A stretch of 64,000 bases of DNA, from assembly GCA_019925795.1 (NCBI GenBank), contig CM034303.1:56405931-56469930 (forward strand). The letters are read 5' to 3'. A program made the translations under genes and the position numbers. Below, piece by piece: positions 45,816-57,884 of this stretch. Under the pieces are notes generated by a model that made no database searches, was not told the origin of the DNA, and was given only the letters and a program-made list of their open reading frames with translations. Numbering within the stretch: position 1 is the stretch's first letter; each line of letters opens with the position of its first letter. This stretch comes from Dendrobium chrysotoxum. Its lineage: Eukaryota; Streptophyta; Magnoliopsida; Asparagales; Orchidaceae.

Positions 45816-46857
45816 TGTTGCGGACTCAAATATACGCGGCGATAGAGTTTAATATTTCCGTCTCAGCGTTGTACGTATATCCAGCACACAAACAGAAGAG
45901 TGAAAGAAACACCAGGATTTTTACGTGGAAAGCCCTGAAAAAGGGAAAAACCACGGGGCCACGCCCAGTTGAAAAAGTTCCACTAGTGTTGTTTGAAATA
46001 CACGAGGCTGACTCGTCCTTTAACTTCAGGACGATCAGATTACAATGAGTATCAATTACAAGGCCAAGCAGAGTTCCAACGTCACTCGGGCGTCAGACAG
46101 AATTCCGGCGTCACTTGGAAAGAAGTCCGGCGTCACTCGGACGTCGGGTAGAATTCTAGCGTCGGGCAGAATTCCGACGTTGCTCCCGTGTCGGGCAGGG
46201 CTCCGGCGTCCCTCGGGCGCCTGGTGGTGCTTCGGTGGTGTTCCGGCAAGGTTCCGGCGGTATTCCGGCGGAGTTCCGGCGGTGTTCCGGCGGTGGTCGA
46301 GGAGGAGTTATTCCCTCCTAGGCTTCTCTTCTCTTCCTTCTCTTCTTCTCTTCTTGGCTTGGGGTCCCCTCTTAAGAGAAATGAGGGGCTATTTATAGTT
46401 TTTCTGGAGTGGCATAGCCCGTAAATAGATGAGGGATCAAGGGCAAATAAGGAGTGATCCGAATGAACGGCCGATATTGAATCCCTTGATCGTGAACCGT
46501 TTATCAAGCATTTGAAGGTCTTAATGATATCAGAATTCTGCGATCTTGGACTCGTTGGATTCGTCTCGTCGAGCCGCTCGATTCGACTATAAGCTCGTCA
46601 AAATCGGAGACCGTTTGGTAACTCAAATAACTGTTTGATGCTTCCAACAGCGCTTCGAGTACTTGATTTGGACTCGTTTGAGCTCGGATTGAGTCGAATT
46701 TGGTGTTGTTGGATTTGTATTTCCGAGACGCTCAGTTTGACTATAAGCTTGCTGAAATCGGAGTTTAAATGGTCTCCGAATTAATTTTTGAAGTTTCCGA
46801 CTTGAGTTTTTCCTCGAGATTCGTGCCCGATCAAGATAATTTTTCGATGACGTATCA
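45816..46857 (-). repeat. 5' LTR (right copy) of the young Ty3 element
   Basis: 1042 bases, TG..CA. It differs from the left copy by one base near 46107 (g for a) and one near 46830 (a for c). Confidence 0.93.
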
Positions 46858-47536
46858 ATATATATATTATATTACTTATTATACTATTATATTTAGAATA
46901 AATAATATTTTATCTATCTTATTTTGATATATCAATAAATTTTAATTAAATTTAATTTCAAAATTTATAATAAATTCATTTAATTTACACAAATAAAAAT
47001 ATTTATTAATACATGCTTCCTATTTTAGTGATAAAGCATATAATATGTAAAAATTTCAAAGTGATCACAAAGCAATTTTCATCGTTTAGATTTTTTATTT
47101 ATATCAAATCTCAATCTTTTGATCTTAATACTTATAAATTCATAATTCAATACTTTATTTTTATTTTACGAATAAGTATATTTTTTATGACAAATTCTTA
47201 ATTCTCCTTTTTTTTTTTGCAAAAGGAAATTCTCCTTACAAAATAATATATAGGGAAATATATACTAATTCATACCACAAAATAATTTTGATAGAATCTT
47301 AATAATAATTTTAAATTTTTTACCAAATCAGCTTTAATTCAGCAAATAATTCTCCAGCAACGGACAACTAAAAAGGACCTTGAGCTCAGAAAAGGGTAAC
47401 AGAGTAGCTACTGCCCAGTTCTTGTCTCCTTCCTTTTCAGCTTTTCTTGACTCACCCTCACCGGCTTCTTCTTCTTCTTCTTTTCTCTCCCTCTCTCTGC
47501 TGCTCTTTGGCCCAAGGACAAGAATTGTTTGAGATC
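46858..47536. other. AT-rich upstream region and 5' UTR of the stress-protein gene
   Basis: Begins with the resumed TA-rich tract, then AT-rich sequence. A pyrimidine-rich block at 47410-47510 ('cttcttcttcttctt', 'ctccctctctct') probably lies in the 5' UTR. An open frame from a TTG at 47447 runs into the gene but has no ATG before 47537. Confidence 0.55.
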
Positions 47537-50500
47537 ATGGGCCGGGCTAGCTCCAAGCTTCCGAGCTTCTGCCTCAGCCGCGTGGCGACTCGGGTCAGAG
47601 TCCGTTCACCGCCGTTGGGCTCCAACCCCGTTCCGGCGGTCGCTGCTGACGCTGAGAAGGTTGATGGCGGCAGTGAGGTCACGGCGGAAAGGCGGCGAGT
47701 CATGGTGGCGGTGGACTCGAGCACGGAGGCGAAGAGTGCTCTGCTATGGGCTCTGTCTCATGCTTTGCAGAGGAATGACAGTCTTGTTCTGCTAAAGGTT
47801 TCAAAGCCTGCATCGAAGCAAGGTGAGATTTTTTAAGAACTATTTTAATATCTGAAGTTCGAAAATACTTTTAAAAAATAATAAATTTATTTGATACCAG
47901 TTAAAAAACCATCATTTGTTTTAAAATGTAAAACATCATCAAACTTTTTGAAAATTGATTATTTCACTCTTTAATTTTTTCTTAAATCATTTACAAGTAA
48001 CCAAAAGAGGAAACAAGTTTTGATCAAAATGAGTTTTGTGGCTGTTAGATTTATTTTTGAGATGAGTATAATATAGAACAAATTAGTTAAAATTTATGTT
48101 ACACACATTTAAAAAAAATGATGTTATTAAATTTATTTTGATCAAATTTAGATTAAGCCCTTAGCTTTTAATTTTTGTGTGATTTATGATCATTAATGTT
48201 GATTTTGGTATAAGGTAGGAGGAGATCAGTCTCCATGGGAGAGAGATCCAAAGGGTTATGAGGTTCTACAGAGCATGAAGACCATTTGCCAATCTAAGAG
48301 ACCAGAGGTAATATTTACTAGCTACTGGTTTATATTTAGAAAATAATCACAAATGAACGATTGTTGAGGGGGAAATTTTAGCTTAGGAGAGAGTACACGG
48401 AGAAATTATATTTTTATGCACTAAAATTTGTACAATTTCAATAGTATTGTCCATGGGAAGTATCAGAACTTTACTAGCAAGATTCACGAGGTAAAAATAA
48501 AATAAAAAGTAGAGAGAAAGGAGTTATAGTGAATCTGAAGAGAGGCTCTTGGATTTTACTAGATGATAGAACTGTAGACTTGAATATCCAAACTTTGTGT
48601 CCAAATCTTGCCACAGACCGCCTATTTATATGTTCAGGCCAAGGTTTGAGCGTTATAGGAAAAATCGCTTTTTAGTTGTATATAAAATAAGAAAATACAT
48701 GAGGCGCATAGCCTAATTTACATACTGAGTCTATTATCGATTGAAATTGCCAGCATGATGTTGAAGTCGTAGACTTGCATGATCTAGTCGCCAACTAGTC
48801 GGATAAACTGATGAAGCCCCCAACTTATTTGAAAGAGTTGCCAGTGAGCAGACTTCGTGGTTGGACGAGTATCCTTAGAGCTTGGACAATTAGGCCAGGC
48901 TAAGCGTTGAGCTATATATGATCTTATGAGTTCATTATAAGTTTGGCAAGTTCACCATGCCCTCGACAAATTCAGTATGATCTTGGCTAGTTTTTTGTCC
49001 CAATTCTTCTTATTATACAGAGTTGCCTTGAGTTGGGCCATCTTCGATTGAACCACCACGTCTTTAAATTCTTTAGTGAAAAATTAAGTCCACAAAGGCA
49101 GAAGTGATCCGTCTATGAGTAAGAGTTGTATGCCATCGTTAGAACACTCAAACAATGGGAGTATTACTTACTTCATCAAGACTTTATCCTGTGTGGTGAC
49201 CATCGGGCCTTATAGTTCCTGAATACCCGAAAAAATATCAGTAGGATGCATGCGAGAGGGGTAATTTTTTTACAAAAGTTCAGTTTTGTCTTAAAACACA
49301 AAATAGAAGCACAAAACTGGGTGGCTGATGCCTTAAGTAGGAGATCTGCTCTGTTGTCCCAGCTGCAAATTGAGATCATTGGTTTGGATTGTCTCCAGGA
49401 TTTGTACAACATGGATAAAGACTTCATAGAACCATGGCAAAGGTGTTTGGAAGGCAAATCATATGGTGAATCACACTCAGGCATGGATTTCTATTCAAAG
49501 ATAATTCACTTTGTATTCCTGTATCTTCCTGGCATCAACAACTACTCATGGAATTACATGGTGGCAGTCTAGCAACCCATTTAGGACATGAAAAAACACT
49601 AGAGCAACTTCAACAGCGGTTCTGTTGGCCCCAACTTAAACGAGATATCATAAGGTTTTTGGAGAGGTCCCATTTGCCAAATGTACAAAGGAAACAGTCA
49701 AAACATAGGGTTGTACATACTGTTACCCGTCCTGACCTCAATTTGGAAAGATTTGAGTATGGGTTTTGTGCTAGGACTGCCAAGCACAAAAAAAGGGGCT
49801 AATTCAATCATGGTAGTTGTAGACCATTTTTCCAAGATGGCTCACTTTGTTGCTTGTAAAAAAACGTTTGATGCTCTTCGGGTTGCAAAACTGTTCTTTC
49901 ATGAAATTGTATGACTCCATGGGATACGTCAAACTTCGAAGTATAACATCGGATAGAGATGTTAAGTTGGTTAGCCACTTTTGGCGAGAACTATGGAAGC
50001 AACTTCAAACCGAATTAAGATTGAGCTCGGCATACCATCCACAATCTGATGGGCAGACCGAGGTGGTAAGTAGAACATTAGGCAATATGCTGAGATATTT
50101 GGTCCAAAGCAAGCCTAAACAGTAGGATAATTTCTTAAGTCAAGCGGAGTATGCCTACAACTCTTGTCAAACAGATCCACTGGAAGATCACCTTTCAGCA
50201 TAGTCTACACCAAAGCACCAAATCACACTGTGGACTTAGCTGTTCTTCCCAAGTGCTTCAACAAATCTTCTACTCAAATGGCCGAGCAATTCAAATCAAT
50301 GCTAGAGGATGTCCGTACCCAATTGGAGAACTCAAATGCCCAATATAAATAGAATGTTGATAAACACTGATGCCACAGCCATACTCCTCATTGCAGAACA
50401 CACACTCCACTACTACTTTTTACCTCTACTAGTATTTGCATCTTTATTATCTAAATTTAGACTATAGTACAGATCATATCCTTTTCTATTATTTTTCTTG

Positions 50501-51064
50501 ATATAGAAACGGAATATACTCCTAGGGAGAATACGAAATATGCATAGAAACTGTAACAGGAAGGAGACGGTAGCATATTATCAGTTTTTACTCTTGGTTC
50601 TGTTTACTGTTTTTCCTTGTTCTTGCTGTTTTTCTTTTGCTACGACGCCCATGTACTTAAAAACAAATGTCTTATAATCTTCATATAAAATACAAATTAT
50701 GTAGCAATCTCTGCTATGGTAGCTAGCATGTAAATTGGCAGCAAGTAAAAAGATGCTGAATTATCAAATTCAGGTGGTTGTTGAGCTCTATTTGGTTGAA
50801 GGAAAAGATCTAGGACCGACGATCGTGGAAGAGGCGAGGAAACAGGGGGTTTCCTTACTAGTTTTGGGGCAGAAGAAGAGATCTATAACCTGGAGGCTGC
50901 TTATGATGTGGGCTGGTGGGAATAGAATGGCATCAGGTAGTGTTGTGGACTACTGTGTGCAGAACTCCTCGTGCATGACATTAGCTGTGCGAAGGAAGAG
51001 CAGAAGAGGAGGTGGTTTTTTGATCACTACAAGAAGACACAAAGATTTCTGGCTTTTGGCTTGA
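47537..51064 (+). CDS. Universal stress protein (USP)-like protein
   Basis: Three exons, 47537-47822, 48219-48307 and 50774-51064, join in frame into 221 codons plus stop with GT-AG introns. After a basic, low-complexity N-terminus (residues 1-50) the USP fold begins with 'RRVMVAVDSSTEAKSALLWAL', then 'VLLKV', 'YEVLQSMKTICQSKRPE', 'VVVELYLVEGKDLGPTIVEEA', 'VSLLVLGQKKRS', 'VVDYCVQNSSCMTLAVRRK' and the plant-specific tail 'HKDFWLLA'. USPs are small nucleotide-binding-type proteins linked to stress responses; a substrate cannot be deduced. The ATG at 47537 is the first in frame. Intron 2 (2.5 kb) contains a broken Ty3 pol fragment. An AATAAA lies near 51131. Exons are intact, so the gene is probably functional. 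Confidence 0.9.
49075..50360 (+). pseudogene. Ty3 RNase H-integrase fragment in the USP intron
   Basis: Pieces in order on + are RNase H ('LKQWEYYLLHQDF', 'GDHRAL', 'WVADALSRR'), the integrase zinc-binding region ('LATHLGHEKTLEQL', 'CWPQLKRDI'), the core ('VVVDHFSKMAHFV', 'SDRDVKLVSHFW') and 'SSAYHPQSDGQTEVV'. Several frameshifts and stops occur, and no reverse transcriptase, gag or LTR is visible, so this is an old internal fragment. The sequence at 48360-49074 to its left is of unknown origin. Confidence 0.85.
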
Positions 51065-51130
51065 TCATTTGTCTTTTTTTTAATATGCTCCATCTGGCTG
51101 TTTTTTTTATTTATTTTAATGAATGAATGA

Positions 51131-51396
51131 AGAATAAAGTTTTGATGTTGGTTTGATGTAATATGGTTGTAAATGAAAATTTCAATGGAAGATGATGATA
51201 TTTTATTAATAAATTATAAATAATAGTTGTTGTTGAAGATTATATATTATTCAGTTTTGGAAATTCATTCACTTGTCAGTTTTTCTTATAAAGATTATGA
51301 ATACAGAAGTGTAGAACAAGGGTAACTTAATTAAGAAAAGTACCCGTACTGATACTAATAAAAAATTTGAAGTAATTTCTTCTCAAAAGTCATTTC

Positions 51397-51479
<83 letters not shown>

Positions 51480-51529
51480 TATAAAACCTGCGAGGAAAGC
51501 AATTAAGGTTTCGTTTGGGATATTTTTCA
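51131..51529. other. Downstream region of the USP gene
   Basis: Contains the probable polyadenylation signal near 51131 and a long (TA)n tract at 51402-51477. The last ~24 bases ('ggtttcgtttgggatattt') are the left part of a MITE split by the Copia element. Confidence 0.55.
51402..51477. repeat. (TA)n microsatellite
   Basis: About 38 uninterrupted TA units, the longest in the window. Confidence 0.95.
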
Positions 51530-51797
51530 TGAAGAAGGTATAGTACCTACAAGGTTAGACACAGTAGAAAGAAGCAGAAAGGGTAGAGAGTGAGCAGAGA
51601 AGCTTTCCATTGTATTTACTAATGATATTCCCAACAGTGTATCATTGTAGTGTAATACATGCTGTATATATAAGTGTAAGATGTAATGAGAGTTTGTTAA
51701 GGGAAATGATGGATTCGTATGCTATGATGGCAGTAACGATTTTGTCGGATGCAGGTGGTCCTTGAGCACGTTCTGCATAGTGCTTGGTATGTTAATA
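51530..51797 (-). repeat. 3' LTR (left copy) of the Copia element
   Basis: 268 bases. Its outer end has lost the usual TG on the minus strand (TA instead), the right copy keeps TG..CA. Confidence 0.85.
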
Positions 51798-51809
51798 GCC
51801 CCCCTCAAA

Positions 51810-54714
51810 TTAATCGTCATGATGCTGGATGGTTAATTTGTGTCGAAGCTCATGGAACCTGATTGGTGATAGCGCCTTTGTGAAGATATCAGCTGGTTGG
51901 TCAGCTGAGCTGATATGAGAGATAGTAAAATCTTGCCGATTGATGTGTTCTCTTATAAAATGATAGTCAATCTCTATATGCTTCGTCCGAGTATGGAATA
52001 CCGAATTATTGGCGAGGGCAATCGCTGATATGTTGTTACAGATTATGTTTGTGGGGGATAGTTGAGGAAGACGAAGCTCAACAACAAGGCGACGAAGCCA
52101 AAGAACATCCGAGATTGCAGCATCAAGCACTCGGTACTCTGCTTCTGTAGAGGATTCTACAACTGTAGGCTATTTCTTGATACACCAGGATAGGAGGTTG
52201 GAGCCGAGGAATGTGCAGAAGCCTGTTATGGATTTTATGTCCAAAGAATCTGATGCCCAGTCAACATCCACATAGGTGGTCAGCTGAAGATTGCCCCTCA
52301 TAATTGGTAGACTGAAATGCAAAGTCCCTTGAATGTAACGCAATAGTCGTTTGAGAGCATGAAAATCACTATTCATAGGATTATGCATATGCTGACACAG
52401 TTGATTTGTGGCAAACACAATGTCCGGTCTGGTTATAGTGAGATACTGTAAAGAGCCAGCCCATTTGCGAAATTGATGTGGATCTTGATAGGGTTGTTCA
52501 ACAGCAATGCCTTGAGAGGGTTTTAAGGACGTGGGGGTAGGAACTGGTTTGCATGTTTCAAAGCCTGCAACTAGTAGAAGGTCTCGAGCATAGTGATGTT
52601 GATGCAGAAAATAGCCTGATGTGGTTTTGTGTACTTGAATGCCGAGAAACAATGAGACCGAGCCTAGTTGCTTGAGAGCGAACTGAGTCTGCAGGTGAGA
52701 GAAAAGCCTCTGAATGAGTGAGGGATCATTACCCGTAAGAAGCAGATCATCAACATACATGAGTAGGTATAGTTTAATGGTGGTTGTGGAGCAGATGAGA
52801 AGGGAGGGATCCGCTTTGCTGAAGTGGAATCCAAAATGAAGAAGAAAAGTTTGTAAGTTTGTGGAACCATTGGCGAGGTGCTTGCTTCAAGCCATATATT
52901 GATTTGTGAAGTTTGCAAACATGTGTAGGGCAATGAGAATCAATGAAACCAAGAGTTTGGATCATATATACTTCATCTTGAAGATCGTCATGGAGGAAGG
53001 CATTTGAAATGTCTAATTGAAGAATGGACCAGTTGTGATGAAGGGCCACTGTTAGGATTAAGCGGATTGTGGGCATTTTGGCTACCGGACTGAATGTCTC
53101 GGTATAGTTTACTCCATATTCCTGGGAGCAGCCTTGAGCTACCAGTCTGGCTTTATAGCGATCCACACTGCCATCCGAATGAAGCTTGGTTTTGAAGGTC
53201 CACCTACAACCCAAGATGGGTTTATCTATAGGAGGAACGGTGAGTGACCACGTACTTTGCTGTTGGAGGGCCAGGAATTCCTTGGACATGGTTGCTCTCC
53301 AATGGGGAACTTTGGATGCTTGAGAATAGGTGATGGGGTATCATGGGATGAGGTGGTAGCTAGTAAATCAAACACCTGTTTGGGCCACAACTTACCTGTC
53401 TTCAACCGAGTTTGCATTGGGTGAATAGAGGTGAGAGGTGGTGGTAAGGATGGCACATGGGGTGAGGGTGAAGGACATGAAGGAGTGATGGAAGGTGAGG
53501 TGTTTGGATTATCAGTTGGAGTGGGGTGGATTGGAGGTCTAGTAGATGATGGTGAAGACAATGGAAGTGGTGTTGTTGTAATGGCAGATGTTGGAATTAG
53601 ATGTAGTGGAGAGGGAGATGTTGTTGTGGAGACAGTGGGATTATGTGATGTAGGAGATTGATAGGGAAAGACATGTCAATGAAATACCATGTGGTGAGAA
53701 ATGTGTATTTTATTTGTTTGGAGACTGTAGCAGCGGTAACCTTTGTGAGAGGAGGAATAGCCCAAGAATAGGCATGGATGGGATCGGGGAGATAGCTTGT
53801 TTAGAGCTTGAGGTTGTAGCCACGGGAAGTAGAGACATCCAAATATTTTTAGGTGAAGGTAAGAGGGAGGATGACCAAACAATAGTTGAAAGGGGGTGTG
53901 AAAATTTGTGGCTCTTATGGGTAGCCTGTTTATTAGATAGGTGGCAGTGGTGAGAGCTTCTGCCTAGAATTGATGGGGGAAGGTTAGCTGCATGTAGAAG
54001 GGTACAGGTGAGTTCAAGTAGATGCCTGTGCTTGCGTTCAGCAAGCCCGTTTTGTTTGGGGGTGTAGGGGCAGCTTAGTTGATGATTAATGCCATAAAGT
54101 GATAGGTAAGTTTTGAATTGAGTGCTAGTGAACTCGCCACCTCCATCAGATCGGAAGCTTTTGATGCACGTGTTGAACTGAGTTTTAATGAGGGAGCATA
54201 TGTGTTGAAATTTATAGAAGGTTTCTTATTTGTTATTCATTATGTAGAGCCAAGTGAAGCGAGTAAAATCATCGATGAATATAACATAATAACGATAGCC
54301 ATTGAGGGAGGGTAGGGGTGTTGGACCCCATACATCAGAATATACCAGTTGAAAGGGCATATAGGTAGAAAAAGAGCTTGCATTAAAGGGTAACTTGTGG
54401 CTTTTTGCCACATTGCATGACACACAAACAAAAGAAGTGAAACTATTACATAGTGATGGTACTATTTTAGCTAAAACAGAGAATAAGCTAGGGTGAGGAT
54501 GTCCGAGTCTTGCGTGCCATAGTGCTGAGGAGGTGGATTGTGCACTAAGGGCGCTGTTGTGTGTAGATGAGGCTGTTCGAAGTGGATAGATGCCGTCATG
54601 GCTGTGTCCATGGAGAAGTGTGTGCTAGTCCTGAAGATCCTTAATGACAAAGCCACGAGCATCAAAAGCAATGGAGACATTATTATCAGTAGTGAGTTTA
54701 GAAATTAAAATAAT

Positions 54715-54813
<99 letters not shown>

Positions 54814-55115
54814 GTGAAGGATATTGTAAAGACGAAGCTTACGAACTGAATCAGGTAATGGTAGCAGTCCTTGTCCAGTGTGCTGAATTGGTAGAGAGTT
54901 GTTGTTTGCTATAGATACTGAATCAGATCCTTGTAGGGATGTGGCTGCTGCAGCTGTGTCACTTCGGGGGTGAGATGCGTAGATGCACCTGAGTCCAATA
55001 TTCAGTCGGTTGTAAGCGCTGGGATGTGTTGGGTGAGCATGGCACAGGGAGACGGCTGAGACAGAGGAGTGAACTGAAGGTTGCATCTGTGCCAACAGTT
55101 GAGCACAATGTGGCC
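51810..55115 (-). pseudogene. Copia pol (protease to RNase H), broken
   Basis: From right to left the remnants are protease and GAG-pre-integrase pieces (54625-55095), integrase ('MSCNVAKSHKLPF', 'VYSDVWGPTPLPSLNGY', about 54423-54226), the region after the integrase core (53882-53676), reverse transcriptase ('GCRWTFKTKLHSDG', 'LDISNAFLHDDL', 'YGLKQAPRQWF', 53289-52774; 'MYVDDLLLTGND' at 52760) and RNase H ('TYVDVDWASD', 'FHTRTKHIEIDYHF'). At least four frame breaks occur. A (CT)n expansion at 54718-54811 sits within the protease to pre-integrase linker. No working enzyme is encoded. Confidence 0.88.
54718..54811. repeat. (GA)n microsatellite inside Copia pol
   Basis: About 46 GA units (CT on the coding strand), in frame as a Leu-Ser repeat. 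It replaces the short segment that reads 'VPSISHNLLSISQL' in the related Copia at 18500. Confidence 0.95.
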
Positions 55116-56006
55116 CTATTTTTCACAGATCTGACAAATAGGTCTGGTAGACGGCATTTGAGAAAGAGAAGGAGATCGACTGGAGTTGGTGGGAAGTCTA
55201 GAGGTTGTTCCACGACTGCGGGAGGAACGTTGTTGAGGGGACGAGGAGGAGCGACCTCTGGTAGATCCAGACCATTGAATAAATAAGGCAGTTTGGTCTG
55301 AGGGCTGATTGGTGTAGAGGAGTTTCTCATTGTGCACATTGATCTCCTCACTACAGAGAAGTGAGTAGAAGGCTTCTAAGGTGATGGGAGTCTGAAGAGT
55401 ACGAATGGATGATTTAAGGAGATTGTAACTGGAGGGGAGGCTGTTCATGGTGTATAGGATGATGTCTTCTTGATTAATCTGTGAGCCAGCCACAGCTATA
55501 TTATTAACCAACATTTTAATCTGGGATAGATAATGTGCCATAGTGGAATCCCTCATTTGAATACTGTGCAACTCACTCTTAAGTTGGATTACTCTTGATC
55601 GGTTTGTGGGTTGTAGACGACGTTCAAGAGTGATCCAAATGTCATGGGAGGAAGGGAGATTATGAACGTATGGCAAGACGGATGGGGATATAGTTGAGAG
55701 AAGTGTCAAAATTAAATTTCGATCAATGAGCCGCCAGAGATGAAACTCTACTGTGGGTGTTGAGGGATTGGGACTTGGCGGACATGCTTGAGTTCCTGTA
55801 AGGTATCCTTCGAACCCATTTGTAGTAAAATGCTGGAATAGTTGCAGACGCCAAATGGAATAGTTATCGTTGGTGAGTTGCATTGGAACTAGATGTTTAA
55901 GGTTTGAGATGAGGAACTTCAGAGGAGGAGGGATGGTGAACTCAGCCATGGCAGCCGACAGACTCGAATTCTGAGGGTTGGTAGAGGAAGAGTCTTGATC
56001 TCCCAT
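55116..56006 (-). pseudogene. Copia gag
   Basis: A 296-codon frame begins 'MGDQDSSSTNPQN' 30 bases past the LTR end. It carries the Copia gag core ('LTNDNYSIWRLQLFQHF', 'VQL'-type helices, 'YNLLKSSIRTL') and then 'FYSLLCSEEINVHNE', which is shared with the first Copia. It ends inside the zinc knuckle ('CQICEK' then stop), so the knuckle and everything downstream are separated from it. Confidence 0.85.
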
Positions 56007-56023
56007 GTCGCGATGAGGCTAGA

Positions 56024-56035
56024 GCTCTGATACCA
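56024..56035 (-). other. Primer-binding site of the Copia element
   Basis: 'tggtatcagagc' on the minus strand, complementary to the 3' end of initiator tRNA-Met, immediately after the right LTR. Confidence 0.85.
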
Positions 56036-56307
56036 TGAAGAAGGTATAGTACCTGCAAGGTTAGACACAGCAGAAAGAAGCAGAAAGGGTAGAGAGTAAG
56101 TGAGCAGAGAAGCTTTCCATAGTATTTACTAATGGTATTCCCAAAAGTGTATCATTGTAGTGTAATACATGCTATATATATAAGTGTAAGATGTAATGAG
56201 AGTTTGTTATGGAAAATGATGGCTGCGTATGCTATAATGGAAGCAACGATTTTGTCAGATGCAGGTGGTCCCTGAGCACGTTCTGTATAGTGCTTGGTGT
56301 GTTAACA
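56036..56307 (-). repeat. 5' LTR (right copy) of the Copia element
   Basis: 272 bases, TGTTAACA..TTCA on the minus strand, with a TATA-like 'tatatata' in its middle. Confidence 0.87.
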
Positions 56308-56420
56308 ATACTGCTTTTTAAAACAGTTTTCGAGTATAAAAATTTTAAATTTAAGAATTTTTTGTTCTAAAAAATTGTTTTAAAAAGCAAGAAGAAAAGC
56401 ATCTCAAACGAAGCCTAAGT
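56308..56420. mobile_element. Hairpin MITE, right part, split by the Copia insertion
   Basis: 'ctgctttttaaaacagtttt' at 56311 pairs with 'aattgttttaaaaagcaag' near 56370, forming a long AT-rich hairpin. The outer end 'catctcaaacgaagcc' (56400-56415) is the inverse of 'ggtttcgtttgggat' at 51508, left of the Copia. The MITE therefore existed before the Copia and was interrupted by it. Confidence 0.7.
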
Positions 56421-56635
56421 CCTTAGAACACTTGGAAGACCCTACTTATCAGTTATTTTATTGCCAAAAAAGCCAATCTTGTATGAATTGATTCAGAGTA
56501 TAATGGTTATTGCCAAGATATCACCCAAATTCAACAACTCAACCAATGGATCAGCTCAACTCAGCACAAAGAATTAGTTGACCTACATCACTTATGCTTT
56601 CTCAATGGTAGGGTGAGTGAGCTCCAAAATGGCTC
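56421..56635. other. Short spacer before the chromovirus
   Basis: Non-repetitive AT-rich sequence with no gene. The five bases before the LTR are 'ggctc'; the matching right-hand duplication lies outside the window. Confidence 0.5.
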
Positions 56636-57716
56636 TGATGAGGATGTCAGACCTTGGAGAGTTTACCATAGACGGGGCCGACGATCTACGGCCACGATCG
56701 TACCGATTTATTTTTGAGTTATTATATGTATTTGATTTATTTATGTTTTTTTCCGTTTCTACCCTCACTTGAGGGATTAGTTGTTTGTGACCCTTAGGGG
56801 CATTTGTGTCTTTTATTTCTTCATTGTAAACATTAGCTATTTATATCCTCTCATCCTCTTTGAAGAGGGTAATGATGATTATTAAGAACATTTCAGCACT
56901 TGTACTCCATTGAGAGTTTAGAGGGTTCTTGTGAGAACCGTGGTGAAGTCCCTAGGTGAGGGTGGCGTAACACCCACCAACCGCAGGAAGCGTCCAGGTT
57001 CGTGGTTCTCCTCTTTCACCCATTCCTTTCCTCTCTTCTCCCTAACCGCCGGCCATCACCTCCCATCTCCCTCTCTTGGCCGAAACCCCACCACCACCAT
57101 CTCAACCTTAGATAGACCCCCACCCTCTTCCCCTTTTTCTCCTCTTGACCGAAAACCCTCCACCACCCACCTTCCCCTCCTAGCTGCCAACCGTCAAGAC
57201 CCTACCATCCACCCTAGCTGCCACCCCTTAGTCCCTACTCCTTTGAATTCAAATTTCCAAGATCTGGACTTTAAGCACTTTCCTAATTTAATCTCTTTAA
57301 ATTTGGAAAGTATTTAAATTTAGATTTAAATAAATTTGATGTTGACATCTATTTCCTAAATTATAAAAGTTAATTTAGGAGAGTCCCCCAATCATGCAAT
57401 ATTTAAATTTTAAATAGGATTGATTTAAATCCACTTTCATAATTTAATATTCTAATTAAAGCAAACATTAACTCTTTCAAATCAATCCCCTAATTCCCTC
57501 CAATCTTACTTATTGCATGTGGGCCCTCCCCTCTCTCTATTGGCTGACCCCCCCCTCTCTCTCTCCCTCTAAATTATGAGCCGCCCCTCTCCCTCTCTCC
57601 TATCTAATTAATCTACTCCATTAAACTCCCTAATCAGCCCCCTAACACCTATCAACCCTAGCCGCCCCCTCCCAAGCTTCCCTTCACATTTTCCATCTCT
57701 TTTCTGAAATTCCTGC

Positions 57717-57860
57717 TTGATGTCTAGGAATTTCAGCAAGCCTTCTTTGTTGTCCAGCTGCCTGGAAGGCCATCGCTTGCTGTCCAAAAAATTTCAGGAA
57801 GAATCTTTGCTGTCCAGCCCTCCGGAAAGAAGTCGTTTGCTGTCCAGAAGCGCTAGTACA
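57717..57860. repeat. ~30-bp degenerate tandem block in the LTR
   Basis: Four or five units with the core 'ttgctgtccag' or close variants, spaced about 30-33 bases, just upstream of the small ORF. Confidence 0.7.
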
Positions 57861-57884
57861 TTTAAATTTTTTGTTCCCACATAT

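Larger units (their letters stand above)
39981..46857 (-). mobile_element. Young gag-only (non-autonomous) Ty3 LTR retrotransposon
   Basis: Two 1042-base LTRs (39981-41022 and 45816-46857) differ at only two positions that I could find, and 'atata' flanks both ends as a 5-base duplication. In minus orientation the primer-binding segment 'gtttggcgccgtctgtggg' follows the right LTR, gag follows, and a G-rich polypurine tract precedes the left LTR. No protease, reverse transcriptase, RNase H or integrase is present between gag and the 3' LTR. That 3.2-kb stretch holds tandem repeats and GC-rich sequence instead. It must therefore rely on proteins from another element. Confidence 0.93.
51530..56307 (-). 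mobile_element. Decayed Copia LTR retrotransposon
   Basis: LTRs lie at 51530-51797 (268 bases) and 56036-56307 (272 bases). On the minus strand the primer-binding site 'tggtatcagagc' follows the right LTR (56035-56024), and a G-rich polypurine tract precedes the left LTR. The LTRs differ by about a dozen substitutions and small indels. The bases flanking the element ('tttca' left, 'atact' right) do not form a target duplication. The internal frames encode gag and pol in the same lineage as the element at 17857, but stops and frameshifts break them. Confidence 0.9.

Noticed and set aside
47447..47536. Hydrophobic N-terminal extension of the USP gene as a signal peptide
   Set aside because: The frame opens at TTG, not ATG; the first in-frame ATG is 47537. 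The leucine-rich stretch comes from a CTT/CTC-rich 5' UTR.
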